DNA from: Nocardioides sp. SLBN-35
Lineage (GTDB): Bacteria > Actinomycetota > Actinomycetes > Propionibacteriales > Nocardioidaceae
Assembly (NCBI RefSeq): GCF_006715725.1
Contig: NZ_VFNU01000001.1
Location: 1,736,001-1,800,000, forward strand
Length of the DNA: 64,000 bases
Reading direction: 5' to 3'
The notes under the pieces are model-generated. The model was given only the letters and a program-made list of their open reading frames with translations. It was not told where the DNA came from and made no database searches. The stretch's first letter is position 1. The number at the start of each line of letters is the position of its first letter. Shown here piece by piece: positions 31,692-41,300 of the stretch. The position numbers were made by a program, and so were the translations under genes.

Positions 31692-32386
31692 CGCGACGAC
31701 TGCTGGTCATCGGCCACGACTACCTCGAGACCGCCGGTTCGATCGAGGGACGCTTCGCCGAGCGCGGCTATGCGATCGAGAGCGTCCGCGTCGTGCCGGC
31801 CGACCGGATCGACGACCCGGGCGTGGACTTCGACTTCCCCGACCCGCGGGAGTACGACGCCGTCCTGGTGCTCGGCGCACGGTGGAGCTCCTACAGCGAC
31901 ACGGTGGCGTCGTGGGTGAAGCCCGAGACCGAGCTGCTGCGCAGCGCTGACGAGGCCGGCGTCCCGGTGTTCGGGATCTGCTTCGGCGGCCAGATGCTCG
32001 CCCAGGCGCACGGCGGGTCGGTCGCGGCCTCCCCGGTCCCCGAGATCGGCCCCAGCGTCGTCGCCGGCGTCCCCGCCGTCGCGGGCGTGTGGACGCAGTG
32101 GCACTCCGACCGGTTCACGCCACCGCACGACGCGACGGTGGTCGGCGCCAACGGCGCGGCACCCCAGGCGTTCGTGCTCCGTCGCAACCTCGCTGTCCAG
32201 TTCCACCCCGAGGTCGACGCCGACAACGTCCAGGGCTGGCTCGACGACGGCGGTGTCGAGGATGCCCGCAGCCGTGGCTTCGACCCTGACGTCGTGATCG
32301 AGCACGTGCGCTCGCTCGACGCCGACATCCCGGCCCGCGCGGCGGCGTTGGTCGACTACTTCCTCGACGAGGTGGCGACGAGCTGA
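31688..32386 (+). CDS. Class I glutamine-amidotransferase-like protein
   Basis: 232 residues. Nucleophile elbow GICFGGQMLAQAHGG with the catalytic Cys, and the catalytic His in AVQFHPEVD. No synthetase partner domain is attached. In aniline and isopropylamine degradation such proteins (AtdA2, IpuF type) hydrolyse a gamma-glutamyl-amide; with the ligase at 21.2 kb this is the second candidate hydrolase in the region, beside the PuuD-like protein at 18.3 kb. It is embedded in the operon with start/stop overlaps on both sides. Confidence 0.85.
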   Translation: MTRRLLVIGHDYLETAGSIEGRFAERGYAIESVRVVPADRIDDPGVDFDFPDPREYDAVLVLGARWSSYSDTVASWVKPETELLRSADEAGVPVFGICFGGQMLAQAHGGSVAASPVPEIGPSVVAGVPAVAGVWTQWHSDRFTPPHDATVVGANGAAPQAFVLRRNLAVQFHPEVDADNVQGWLDDGGVEDARSRGFDPDVVIEHVRSLDADIPARAAALVDYFLDEVATS

Positions 32387-33228
32387 TGGTCACCACCGAC
32401 CGCAGGGTCGTCATCGTCACCGGCGGCGGCACCGGCATCGGCGCCGCCGTCACCCGCCTGCTCGCCGCCGGAGGGGACCAGGTGGTCATCTGCGGGCGCC
32501 GCGAGGGCCCGCTGCGCGCGGTCGCCGACGAGACCCGTGCTGATGTCGAGGCCCACGTCGTGGTCGCCGACGTCAGCGAGGCGGAGGGCGTCGCCCGGGT
32601 CGTCGACGACACGATCGCCGCCTTCGGCCGGCTCGACGGGCTCGTGATCAACCACGGGATCATCCACGTCGGCCGGGTCGACGAGGTCACCCCCGAGCAG
32701 TGGGACGACACCCTCCGGGTCAACCTCACCTCGCCGTTCCTGCTCGTCCGGGCCGCGCTCCCGCACCTGCTCGCCGCGCGCGGCGCGGTCGTCGCCGTCT
32801 CCTCGGTCGCCGCGCTGCGCGCCAGCGACGGGATGGCGGCGTACTCCGCCAGCAAGGCTGGCCTGCTCCTGCTCACCCAGTCCCTCGCCGTCGACCACGG
32901 CCGCGACGGGCTGCGTGCCAACGCGATCTGCCCCGGCTGGACCGCCACCGAGATGGGCGACATGGAGATGGCCGAGCTGGGTGCCGAGCGGGGGATCTCC
33001 CGCGACGACGCCTACCGGCTCGCCACGGCCGTCGTCCCCCAGCGCCGGGCCGCCCACCCCGACGAGATCGCGGCGTCCGTCGGCTGGCTGCTGTCCGACG
33101 CGGCGTCGTACGTCAACGGCGTGGTGCTGCCCGTCGACGGTGGCTCCTGCATCGTCGATCCCGGCACCCTCGCCCTCGACCCCCGCGTGTCCGTCGATCT
33201 CTCCTCCCCTCGCCACCAGGAGTCCTGA
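32386..33228 (+). CDS. Short-chain dehydrogenase/reductase
   Basis: 280 residues. Rossmann motif VTGGGTGIGAAV (residues about 11-22), NHG motif VINHGIIHVG, catalytic Ser in VSSVAAL and YSASK for the Tyr and Lys. A longer than usual C-terminus (about 25 residues past the VDGG element) is present. NAD(P)-dependent oxidation or reduction of a hydroxy/keto intermediate. Overlaps its neighbours by one base on each side (TGATG), so it is translated from the same message. Confidence 0.9.
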   Translation: MVTTDRRVVIVTGGGTGIGAAVTRLLAAGGDQVVICGRREGPLRAVADETRADVEAHVVVADVSEAEGVARVVDDTIAAFGRLDGLVINHGIIHVGRVDEVTPEQWDDTLRVNLTSPFLLVRAALPHLLAARGAVVAVSSVAALRASDGMAAYSASKAGLLLLTQSLAVDHGRDGLRANAICPGWTATEMGDMEMAELGAERGISRDDAYRLATAVVPQRRAAHPDEIAASVGWLLSDAASYVNGVVLPVDGGSCIVDPGTLALDPRVSVDLSSPRHQES

Positions 33229-34571
33229 TGAGCAAGTACGCCGTCCGCAACCCCGCCACCGGCGAGGTTCTCGAGACCTTCCCGACCGCCACTGACGCGG
33301 AGGTCACCGCGGCGGTCGCCGCAGCGGCCGCCGCCCACGAGACCTGGGGCCGGGAGACCTCGGTGGCCGAGCGCGCCGCCGCGATCGCGCGGGTCGCCGA
33401 GCTGCACCGCGAGCGCGCCGACGAGCTCGCGGAGGCGATCAACCTCGAGATGGGCAAGGCGCTCGGCGCCGCCAAGGGCGAGGTGCTCTTCTCCGCCGAC
33501 ATCTACCAGTACTACGCCGACCGTGCCGAGACCCTGCTCGCCGACCAGCCGATCGAGCTGCTCAGCGGTGAGGGCCACGCGCTCATCCGCCGCCAGTCGG
33601 TCGGTGCGCTGCTCGGGATCATGCCGTGGAACTACCCGGTCTACCAGGTGGCCCGCTTCGCCGCGCCCAACCTTCTGCTCGGCAACACCATCGTCCTCAA
33701 GCACGCCGCCCAGTGCCCGCGCTCGGCCGCGCTGCAGGCGCAGATCTTCGTCGACGCCGGGCTGCCCGAGGGTGCCTACGTCAACATCTACGCCACCAGC
33801 GACCAGATCGCCGAGGTGATCGCCGACCCGCGCATCCACGGCGTCTCGCTGACCGGCTCCGAGCGCGCCGGCTCGATCATCGGCGAGCTGGCCGGACGGC
33901 ACCTGAAGAAGTGCGTCCTCGAGCTCGGCGGCGCCGACCCGTTCGTGCTGCTCTCGACCGACGACCTCGAGAGCGCCGTCGACGACGCCCTCTCGGCCCG
34001 CACCGGCAACGTCGGCCAGGCCTGCAACGGCGCCAAGCGGTTCGTCGTCGTCGACGAGCTGTACGACGCCTTCGTCGGCCTGCTCAACGACAAGATCGCC
34101 ACCGCCGGCAACGGCGCCCCGCTCTCCTCGGTCGGTGCCGCCGAGGAGCTCGCCGGCCAGGTCGCGGCGGCGGTCTCGGCGGGCGCGAGCCTGGTCTCGG
34201 CGGGCGAGCGCGACGGCGCCTTCCACCCGGTCGGCGTCCTCACCGACGTCGCGCCCGAGAACCCGGCGTACCACCAGGAGTTCTTCGGCCCGGTCGCCAT
34301 GGTCTTCCGCGCCGCCGACGAGGCGGACGCCGTACGCATCGCCAACGACACGCCCTACGGCCTCGGCTCGTACGTCTACACCACCGACCCCGAGCAGGCC
34401 GACCGCGTGGCCAGCGCGCTCGAGGTCGGCATGGTGTTCGTCAACGGCGTGGGCCTGGAGGCCGTCGAGCTGCCCTTCGGTGGCGTGCGGCTCTCCGGCT
34501 ACGGCCGCGAGCTCGGCACCCTCGGCATCGACGAGTTCGTCAACAAGAAGATGATCCGCGTCGCCCGCTGA
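33228..34571 (+). CDS. NAD(P)-dependent aldehyde dehydrogenase, succinate-semialdehyde dehydrogenase-like
   Basis: 447 residues, shorter than the 27.4 kb paralogue. Conserved parts: MPWNYPVYQVARFAAPNLLLGNTIVLKHA, LTGSERAGSIIGELAGRHLKK, ELGGADPFVLL (catalytic Glu) and GNVGQACNGAKRFVV (catalytic Cys). The EINLEMGKAL phrase near residue 67 is typical of the GabD/Sad branch. It would oxidise a small aldehyde acid released late in the pathway. Last gene of the operon; nine bases separate it from the convergent TetR gene. Confidence 0.9.
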   Translation: MSKYAVRNPATGEVLETFPTATDAEVTAAVAAAAAAHETWGRETSVAERAAAIARVAELHRERADELAEAINLEMGKALGAAKGEVLFSADIYQYYADRAETLLADQPIELLSGEGHALIRRQSVGALLGIMPWNYPVYQVARFAAPNLLLGNTIVLKHAAQCPRSAALQAQIFVDAGLPEGAYVNIYATSDQIAEVIADPRIHGVSLTGSERAGSIIGELAGRHLKKCVLELGGADPFVLLSTDDLESAVDDALSARTGNVGQACNGAKRFVVVDELYDAFVGLLNDKIATAGNGAPLSSVGAAEELAGQVAAAVSAGASLVSAGERDGAFHPVGVLTDVAPENPAYHQEFFGPVAMVFRAADEADAVRIANDTPYGLGSYVYTTDPEQADRVASALEVGMVFVNGVGLEAVELPFGGVRLSGYGRELGTLGIDEFVNKKMIRVAR

Positions 34572-34580
34572 TCCGCGGGG

Positions 34581-35189
34581 TCAGGTGCGACCGGACCCCG
34601 GGTCCGCACCGACCAGGCGCAGCGACAGGTCGGAGTAGTAGTCGCCGATCTGGTCGGGCGTCCACTCGCCGTCCTCGCGGTACCAGCGGGCGATGTCGAC
34701 GCTCAGCGACGCCAGCGCGGTCGCGGCCAGTGCCGGGTCGGGCGTGTCGAACACGCCGGCCCGCACCCCCTCGCGGACCAGGTCGCGCAGCTCGCGGTCG
34801 ATGCCGGTGCGCAGCTCGTCGATGACCGCTCGGTGCTCGTCGCTGAGTGCGGCGAGCTCGTAGTTGAGGATCCGCGCGACCGTGTGGTGGTGGGCGTGGT
34901 AGGTAGCGAAGGCCCGTCCCACCGCGGCCACCTGGGCCACCGGGTCAGGCGAGGAGGCGCGCGCCTCGCGCACGACGTCGAGCGCGTGATGGTGGCCTTC
35001 GTGCGAGATGAGGAACAGCAGCTCCTCCTTGGACTTGTGGTGCACGTAGACCGCGGCCGGGCTCATCCCGGCCGCGCCCGCGATGTCGCGGGTGGTCGTG
35101 CCGTGGAAGCCCTTCTCGGAGAACGCCGTGACGGCCGCCTCGAGCAGCCGGGCGCGGGTGGCCTCGGCGCGGGAGGGAGTGGTGGTCAT
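34581..35189 (-). CDS. TetR family transcriptional regulator of the SDR/kinase/ACAD operon
   Basis: 202 residues. The DNA-binding part is RARLLEAAVTAFSEKGFHGTTTRDIAGAAGMSPAAVYVHHKSKEEL, the usual TetR N-terminal 50 residues. The C-terminal domain resembles regulators of acyl-CoA metabolism (GHHHALDVVREA ... FATYHAHHHTVARILNYEL). It is divergent from the SDR / kinase / acyl-CoA dehydrogenase genes with a palindrome between, so it probably represses them and responds to an acyl-CoA (inference). Confidence 0.9.
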   Translation of the reverse strand: MTTTPSRAEATRARLLEAAVTAFSEKGFHGTTTRDIAGAAGMSPAAVYVHHKSKEELLFLISHEGHHHALDVVREARASSPDPVAQVAAVGRAFATYHAHHHTVARILNYELAALSDEHRAVIDELRTGIDRELRDLVREGVRAGVFDTPDPALAATALASLSVDIARWYREDGEWTPDQIGDYYSDLSLRLVGADPGSGRT

Positions 35190-35246
35190 CTCATTCCTCA
35201 GGGGTTTGACGGAGTTCGGCCTTGCCGTGCACAGTTACGCTACACG

Positions 35247-35262
35247 CTAAGCAAGCGCTTAG
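35247..35262. promoter_or_regulatory. Palindromic TetR operator
   Basis: CTAAGCAAGCGCTTAG: arms CTAAGC and GCTTAG with a 4-base centre. It lies between the TetR start (35189) and the SDR start (35286), 24 bases before the latter. Sites of the form TAAGCNNNNGCTTA are common for TetR repressors of acyl-CoA genes in actinobacteria. Confidence 0.7.
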
Positions 35263-35285
35263 TAACTCAATCGGAGCGAGGCAAC

Positions 35286-36044
35286 GTGAGCACCAGGTTC
35301 GAGGGCAAGACCGCGATCGTCACCGGAGCGAGCCGGGGGATCGGCCTCGCGATCGCCGAGCGCCTGGTCGCCGAGGGTGCGCGGGTGGTCATCACCGGGC
35401 GCGGCAAGGAGGCCCTCGACGAGGCGGTGGTCGCTCTCGGCGGGCCGGCGGTGGCGCTCGGCGTGGCTGGCAAGGCCGACGACGCGGAGCACCGCGCGGA
35501 CGTCGTACGCCAGGCGATCGAGACGTTCGGCAGCGCCGACCTGCTCGTCAACAACACCGGCATCAACCCGGTCTACGGGCCGATGATCGAGCTCGACCTC
35601 GACGCCGCGCGCAAGATCGTCGAGGTCAACTGCCTGGCCACCCTGGCCTGGACCCAGCAGGTGCACGGGGCCTGGATGAAGGAGCACGGTGGGGCCGTCG
35701 TGAACATCTCGTCGGTCTCGGGGGTGAAGCCCGCCCCCGGCATCGGGATGTACGGCGCCAGCAAGGCCATGCTCATCTCGATGACCGAGCTGCTGGCCGT
35801 CGAGCTCGGTCCGGACGTCCGGGTCAACGCCGTCGCCCCCGCGGTCGTGAAGACGAAGTTCGCGGGCGCCCTCTACGAGGGTCGCGAGGCCGACGTGGCC
35901 GCCCAGTACCCGCTCCAGCGGCTCGGCGAGCCCGACGACATCGGCAGCGTCGTCGCCTTCCTGCTCTCCGACGACGCCGCGTGGCTGACCGGCCAGGCGG
36001 TGGTCGTCGACGGCGGCCTCACGCTGACCGGAGGTGTCGAGTGA
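35286..36044 (+). CDS. Short-chain dehydrogenase/reductase (FabG-like)
   Basis: 252 residues from GTG 35286 (GAGG upstream). VTGASRGIGLAIAERL is the nucleotide-binding motif, NNTGINPVYG the NNAG-like motif, ISSVSG the catalytic Ser region and YGASK the Tyr/Lys. It begins the operon controlled by the divergent TetR gene. Together with the kinase and dehydrogenase it probably converts a keto- or hydroxyacyl intermediate. The stop overlaps the next start (GTGA). Confidence 0.9.
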   Translation: MSTRFEGKTAIVTGASRGIGLAIAERLVAEGARVVITGRGKEALDEAVVALGGPAVALGVAGKADDAEHRADVVRQAIETFGSADLLVNNTGINPVYGPMIELDLDAARKIVEVNCLATLAWTQQVHGAWMKEHGGAVVNISSVSGVKPAPGIGMYGASKAMLISMTELLAVELGPDVRVNAVAPAVVKTKFAGALYEGREADVAAQYPLQRLGEPDDIGSVVAFLLSDDAAWLTGQAVVVDGGLTLTGGVE

Positions 36045-37075
36045 ATCCGCCGGGCCTCGACCTCGACGCCCTCGGCGCCTGGCTGACGACCGCTGTCCCC
36101 GGCGCCGGCTCGACCCTCACCGCAGAGCTGATCGCGGGCGGCAAGTCCAACCTGACCTTCGTCGTCTCCGACGGCTCCTCGGAGTGGATCGTGCGGCGCC
36201 CGCCGCTCGGCCACGTGCTCGCCACCGCCCACGACATGGGCCGCGAGTACCGCGTCATGTCGGCGCTCCAGGGCACCGCCGTGCCCGTCCCGCGCACCGA
36301 CGCGTTCTGCTCGGACCCCGCGGTCATCGGGGCGGACTTCTACGTGATGGAGCGGTGCACCGGGACGCCGTACCGCCGGGCCGCGGAGCTCAGCGAGCTC
36401 GGTGCCGACCGCACCCGCGCGATCTCCGAGAACCTCGTCGACATCCTCGCCGACCTCCACGCGGTGGCGCCGGAGGAGGTCGGGCTGGCCGACTTCGGCC
36501 GTCCCGAGGGCTTCCTCGGCCGCCAGGTCGCGCGCTGGCGCAAGCAGCTCGACGCCTCCCGCACCCGTGACCTGCCCGCCGCCGACGAGCTGCACCGCCG
36601 GCTCGCCGCGACCGTCCCCACCGAGTCGGCGACCGGCATCGTCCACGGCGACTTCCGGCTCGACAACGTGCTGGTCGACACCACCGACGGGGCGGACCGG
36701 GCGACCGCCGTACTCGACTGGGAGATGGCGACCCTCGGCGACCCGCTCACCGACCTGGCGCTGATGCTCACCTACCACCGGCTCGCCGAGTCGATCGGGG
36801 AGGCCGTGGCGGACGCCTCGAGCGCTCCCGGCTTCCTGGCCGAGGACGCGATCGTCGCGCGGTACGCCGCCGCCAGCGACCGCGACCTGTCCGGCTTCGG
36901 CTGGTACCTCGGCCTTGCGGCCTTCAAGCTCGCTGCCATCCTCGAAGGCATCCACTACCGCTTCCTCGCCGGCCAGACCGTCGGCGAGGGGTTCGACGAC
37001 ATCGGCGCCGCGATCCACCCCCTGCTCGACGCCGGCCTCACCGCACTGCGCTGTAACTACTTGGAGGAGAACTGA
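36041..37075 (+). CDS. APH-fold phosphotransferase, ACAD10/11-kinase or LvaA-like
   Basis: 344 residues from GTG 36041. Kinase-like motifs: GGKSNLTFVV (nucleotide loop), WIVRRPP (Lys region), IVHGDFRLDNVLV (catalytic Asp loop HGDxxxxN) and VLDWEMATLGDPLTDLA (metal Asp). It belongs to the aminoglycoside-phosphotransferase fold but to the branch fused to acyl-CoA dehydrogenase in ACAD10/ACAD11. There, and in the Pseudomonas LvaA system, the kinase phosphorylates a 4-hydroxyacyl-CoA before elimination. The adjacency to an acyl-CoA dehydrogenase (TGATG overlap) supports that role; it is not an antibiotic-resistance gene. Confidence 0.88.
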   Translation: MNPPGLDLDALGAWLTTAVPGAGSTLTAELIAGGKSNLTFVVSDGSSEWIVRRPPLGHVLATAHDMGREYRVMSALQGTAVPVPRTDAFCSDPAVIGADFYVMERCTGTPYRRAAELSELGADRTRAISENLVDILADLHAVAPEEVGLADFGRPEGFLGRQVARWRKQLDASRTRDLPAADELHRRLAATVPTESATGIVHGDFRLDNVLVDTTDGADRATAVLDWEMATLGDPLTDLALMLTYHRLAESIGEAVADASSAPGFLAEDAIVARYAAASDRDLSGFGWYLGLAAFKLAAILEGIHYRFLAGQTVGEGFDDIGAAIHPLLDAGLTALRCNYLEEN

Positions 37076-38316
37076 TGGACTTCGGATTCGACGCCCGCAC
37101 CGAGGAGCTGCGGGCCACGATGCTCGCCTTCATGGACGAGGTCGTGTACCCCGCTGAGGCGGTCTTCGAGGAGCAGCTCGCCGAGCTCGACGACCCATGG
37201 GCCTGGGACTCCACCCCGATCGTCCGGGAGCTGCGCGCCGAGGCCCGCAAGCGGGGCCTGTGGAACCTCTTCCTCCCCGGCGAGCACGCCGGCGTCGAGG
37301 GTGCCGGCCTGAGCAACCTGCAGTACGCCGCGCTCGCCGAGATCTCCGGCCGCAGCGGCCACCTCGCCCCGGCCGCCATGAACTGCGCCGCCCCCGACAC
37401 CGGGAACATGGAGGTGCTGCACCTGTTCGGCACGGAGGCGCAGAAGAAGGAGTGGCTCGAGCCGCTCCTCAACGCGGAGATCCGTTCGGCGTTCGCGATG
37501 ACCGAGCCTGACGTCGCGTCCTCCGACGCGACCAACATCGGGCTGTCGATCGTCCGCGACGGCGACGAGTACGTCCTCAACGGCCGCAAGTGGTGGATCA
37601 CCGGCGCGATGAACCCCAACTGCAAGATCTTCATCGTCATGGGCAAGACCGACCCGACCGCGGACCGGCACCGTCAGCAGTCCATGATCCTGGTCCCGCG
37701 CGACACCCCGGGGCTCGAGGTCGTGCGCGGCATGCACGTCATGGGCTACGACGACCACGAGCACGGCGGCCACGCCGAGCTGCGGTTCACCGACGTCCGG
37801 GTCCCGGCAAGCAACCTGATCGGTGAGGAGGGCGGCGGGTTCGGCATCGCCCAGGCCCGCCTCGGGCCCGGCCGGATCCACCACTGCATGCGCTCGATCG
37901 GCATCGCCGAGCGGGCCATCGAGCTGATGTGCGAGCGCGCGGAGTCGCGGGTGGCGTTCGGCCGCCCGATCGCCGACCAGGGCACGGTCCGCACCTGGAT
38001 CGCCGAGTCGCGGGTCAAGCTCGAGCAGCTGCGCCTGCTGGTGCTGAAGACCGCGTGGCTGATGGACACCGTCGGCAACAAGGGCGCGCACACCGAGATC
38101 CAGGCGATCAAGATCGCCACCCCCGAGACCGTCCAGTGGATCCTCGACAAGGCGATCCAGGTCCACGGCGCCGGCGGCCTCTCGCAGGACTTCCCGCTGG
38201 CGAACATGTACGCCGGGATCCGCACCCTGCGCTTCGCCGACGGCCCGGACGAGGTGCACAAGAACGCGCTGGCCAAGGCCGAGCTGCGCCGCCAGGCCGC
38301 GCAGCGCGGGGCCTAG
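37075..38316 (+). CDS. Acyl-CoA dehydrogenase (ACAD10/11-like)
   Basis: 413 residues. FAD/acyl-CoA motifs: AFAMTEPDVASSDATNI, YVLNGRKWWITGAMNPNCKIFIVMGKTDP, GGFGIAQARLGPGRIHHCMRSIG and VHGAGGLSQDFPLANMYAGIRTLRFADGPDEVH. The length and the RIHHCMR phrase match the ACAD10/11 branch. With the kinase it probably turns a phosphorylated 4-hydroxyacyl-CoA into an enoyl- or 3-hydroxyacyl-CoA ready for beta-oxidation (inference from that family). Its stop shares a CTAG with the stop of the convergent large gene. Confidence 0.92.
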   Translation: MDFGFDARTEELRATMLAFMDEVVYPAEAVFEEQLAELDDPWAWDSTPIVRELRAEARKRGLWNLFLPGEHAGVEGAGLSNLQYAALAEISGRSGHLAPAAMNCAAPDTGNMEVLHLFGTEAQKKEWLEPLLNAEIRSAFAMTEPDVASSDATNIGLSIVRDGDEYVLNGRKWWITGAMNPNCKIFIVMGKTDPTADRHRQQSMILVPRDTPGLEVVRGMHVMGYDDHEHGGHAELRFTDVRVPASNLIGEEGGGFGIAQARLGPGRIHHCMRSIGIAERAIELMCERAESRVAFGRPIADQGTVRTWIAESRVKLEQLRLLVLKTAWLMDTVGNKGAHTEIQAIKIATPETVQWILDKAIQVHGAGGLSQDFPLANMYAGIRTLRFADGPDEVHKNALAKAELRRQAAQRGA

Positions 38317-41300
38317 GGGACGGGGACGAGCTCGGTGTAGACGACCCGCTCGCCGAGCTCGCCCGAGGCGGCGGTGGCGCCGTCGAGGGTCAACGCCTCC
38401 TCGACCTCGCGGACCCGCAGCCGGATCCGGTCGCCGGTCGCCCTGGGCACGGTGATAGGCACGCCGAGCCGTCCGGTGACGACATTGCCGACGGCGGTCC
38501 AGGCCACCAGGCCCTCGGGGGCCGCGCCGAGCACGCTGACCTCGGCGTCACCGGCGCCGGCGAGCGTCTCCACGACGACGTCGACGCGGTTGGTGACCGG
38601 GCCGGCGGGTCCGAGACCCTCCAGCGTGACGACGAGATCGGCGCCGGTGGTGTCGACGGTGAGGGTGCGGTCCGGCAGCAGCTGGACGAGGTCGGTGCGC
38701 ACCACCGTCGACACGGCGTGCGCGTCGTCGATGCTGGACGGCTGGAAGCGGGTCAGGGCGAGCCGCACGAAGGGCCGGTAGGACGCCGCGGCGGGACCGG
38801 GCAGCGCGACGTCGGCGGCCCAGCGGTCGCCGACGAGCGCGGCATCGACCCCGACCACGCTCACCGGTCCGGCCTCGGGGTGCTGGACCGTGACCGGGGT
38901 CCCGGCGAGGTCCGAGGCGGAGAGCACCCGGTCCGCGAGCGGGGGCGTGTCCCAGACCGGGTCGCGGCCGATCTCGCACCGCTCCACCACGACACCGAGC
39001 TGCTCACCCTCGCCGGAGAGGAACCAGGGGCGGGCCAGCTCGACCCGCAGCAGGCCACCGCGACGGTGACGTCGCAGCAGGCCGCCCTCGTCCTGGCTCG
39101 TGTCGGCGAACGCCGGCACGGTGGCGTGGATGACCGGTGGCGCCGGGCGGGCCGTGTTGGGCACGCTCACCGCGGGCAGCTCCGCGACGGTGACGAACTG
39201 CGCGGCGTCCTCGTCGGGGCGGTACAGGTGCCGGAACCTGCTGACGGCGGTCAACGTGTAGGCCACCTGCCGGTGCCGGGTGTCGCCGAGCTCGTGGACG
39301 AGGACGGCGCGCAGGGCATCGTCCCCGCGGTCGATCAGGACGTCCTGAACCTTCGCCCCGCTCCGTGGGGTGCGGACGTCATCGTCGACCTCGGTCCAGG
39401 CCGCCGTGACCTGCAGCTGGACCGTGCTGTTCGCGTGCACGCCCAGCAGCGGGCTGCTGGGAGCCAGGACCGCGGACGTGCCGTCGGGCCGGCGCTGCGG
39501 CTGGAGTGCTCCGGACGGAACCGCCAGCGGACGTCGTACGGCGTGCACCAGGGTCAGCTCGTGCGCCGGGGAGGCCATCGGGTGCCGGCCGTTGAGCACC
39601 GGATTGCCGTCGTCGGGTGACCCGCTGCGCCAGTGGTGGACGGCGAGATGGCTGTCGAAGCCGTCCTTGAGGAAGGACGACAGGGCGAGGGTGAGCTGCT
39701 CGGCGGGGGCGAGCCGCACCCGTACGACGGCGCCGGTGGGGTCGAGCCGGACCGGCTGGTCCGCCGTCACCTCGACCGCCTCGAGCGTGAGTGTCTTGGG
39801 TGCCGCGTCGGGCCACTCGCCGGCCCAACCGGGCTGCTCGGTACGGGCGTCCAGGCTGCCCGGCTCCGGGACCGGGAAGAGGGTGATCCCCTCCGCGGCC
39901 GGGTCGGGGAGCCCGGTCTCCAGGGCCCGCAGGACGTGGCCGAACGTCGTGCTGTCCGACCCGTCGAGCATGCCGTGCTGCTCGGCGATGTCCAGCGTGG
40001 TGAGGGGCGCGGCGAGCACCCGTGCGTGGTTGGCGGGGTAGTCGGGCGCGTCGGAGCGCACCACCAGGTGGTCGACGGACCCGCCCGGACCCAGGTCGGT
40101 CGGGTCGTGACCCTCGGCCAGGGTCACGGTGGGCGGCAGCACCGGCTCGTGCCGGACGTAGGTGACCGCCGGCGTGCCGTGGGTGGAGTCCGGGTCCTCC
40201 GGCACGACGCCCGTCCCGGCCAGGTCGGCGACCCGGGCGCGCAGGTGGTAGCTGGTCCCGAACCGGAGGGGCAGCAGGGAGCCGCGGGGGACCTCGAAGG
40301 TCCAGTCGAAGTCGAACGGCAGCGACGCGCGCTCGGGAGCCGAGCCGCGGCGGTCCGGCCGGGAGGAGGGCGCGGCGAGGCTCCACCCGGTCCAGCGCGC
40401 CACGACCTCGTCGGCGCGCAGCACGTCGTCCTCGTGCCGGACGGCGGCGTTGAACTTGATGTGCCCCTCCTCCTCGGGCGGCCCGGGGAGGTCGCGGCCC
40501 CCGACCCGGTAGGTCGCCTCGCGGCGGTTCAGCGAGGTCCAGGTCTCCGCTCCGCGTCGTCGTACGTCGAGCCGCAGCCCCAGCATCAGGTCCTCGGCGT
40601 GCAGCGGCTCGGCCTCCTCGAGCGAGGGCGCCTCGTTCACCGCGTTCGCCCGCGTCCTGCGGGTCGCGAGGTCGTCGGCGAGCCCGTTGCGCATCAGGAC
40701 CACCCCGGCCGAGCGCAGCGCGGGAAGGCTCGCCGGTGGTCCGCCGGCCGGAACCTGCGCGGTCACGGTGCGAGCGGCGTCGCGCAGTCGGCCCACGGCG
40801 CCGTCCACGTCGAGCGTGGTGGTGGCGAAGGCAGCCGTGTCGCCCAGGTCCAGGACGCCGGCGCGCACCAGCCGGGTGGACGCCGGGAGCAGCCCGCGGT
40901 TCTCGTCCACCTCGTAGGCGGCACGCGGCGAGACGACCTCGGGCAGGCCGGCCGGCGGGTTCGGCCACCGGACGAGCAGCGTGCCGGTCCTGCCGAGCTC
41001 CGCGGTCAGCGGCAGGTCGAAGACCAGCCCGAGGTTGCGGAGCACCGCGGGGTGCTCGCGCAGCAGGGACAGGACCTGGTGGAAGTCGGCCGGGCCCCGG
41101 CCGCCGCGCGGTGTCGCCGGCGCGGGTGCGGGCTCAGCGGTGTCGCCGGGCTCGGCGACCCAGTTGGCCGCGAGCTCGCCGGCCACGGTGCCCTGGAAGG
41201 AGTCGGGCGCGGAGCTACCCGCCGTGAGCGAGGCGTTCGCGGCAGCCGCGTAGGTGGCCTCGACCGCGGCCGCCTGGGCCGTGCTCCGGGTGACGGTCGG

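Noticed and set aside
36041-37075. Aminoglycoside resistance phosphotransferase
   Set aside because: It has the APH fold, but the gene order with an acyl-CoA dehydrogenase and an SDR points to the ACAD10/11-type kinase.
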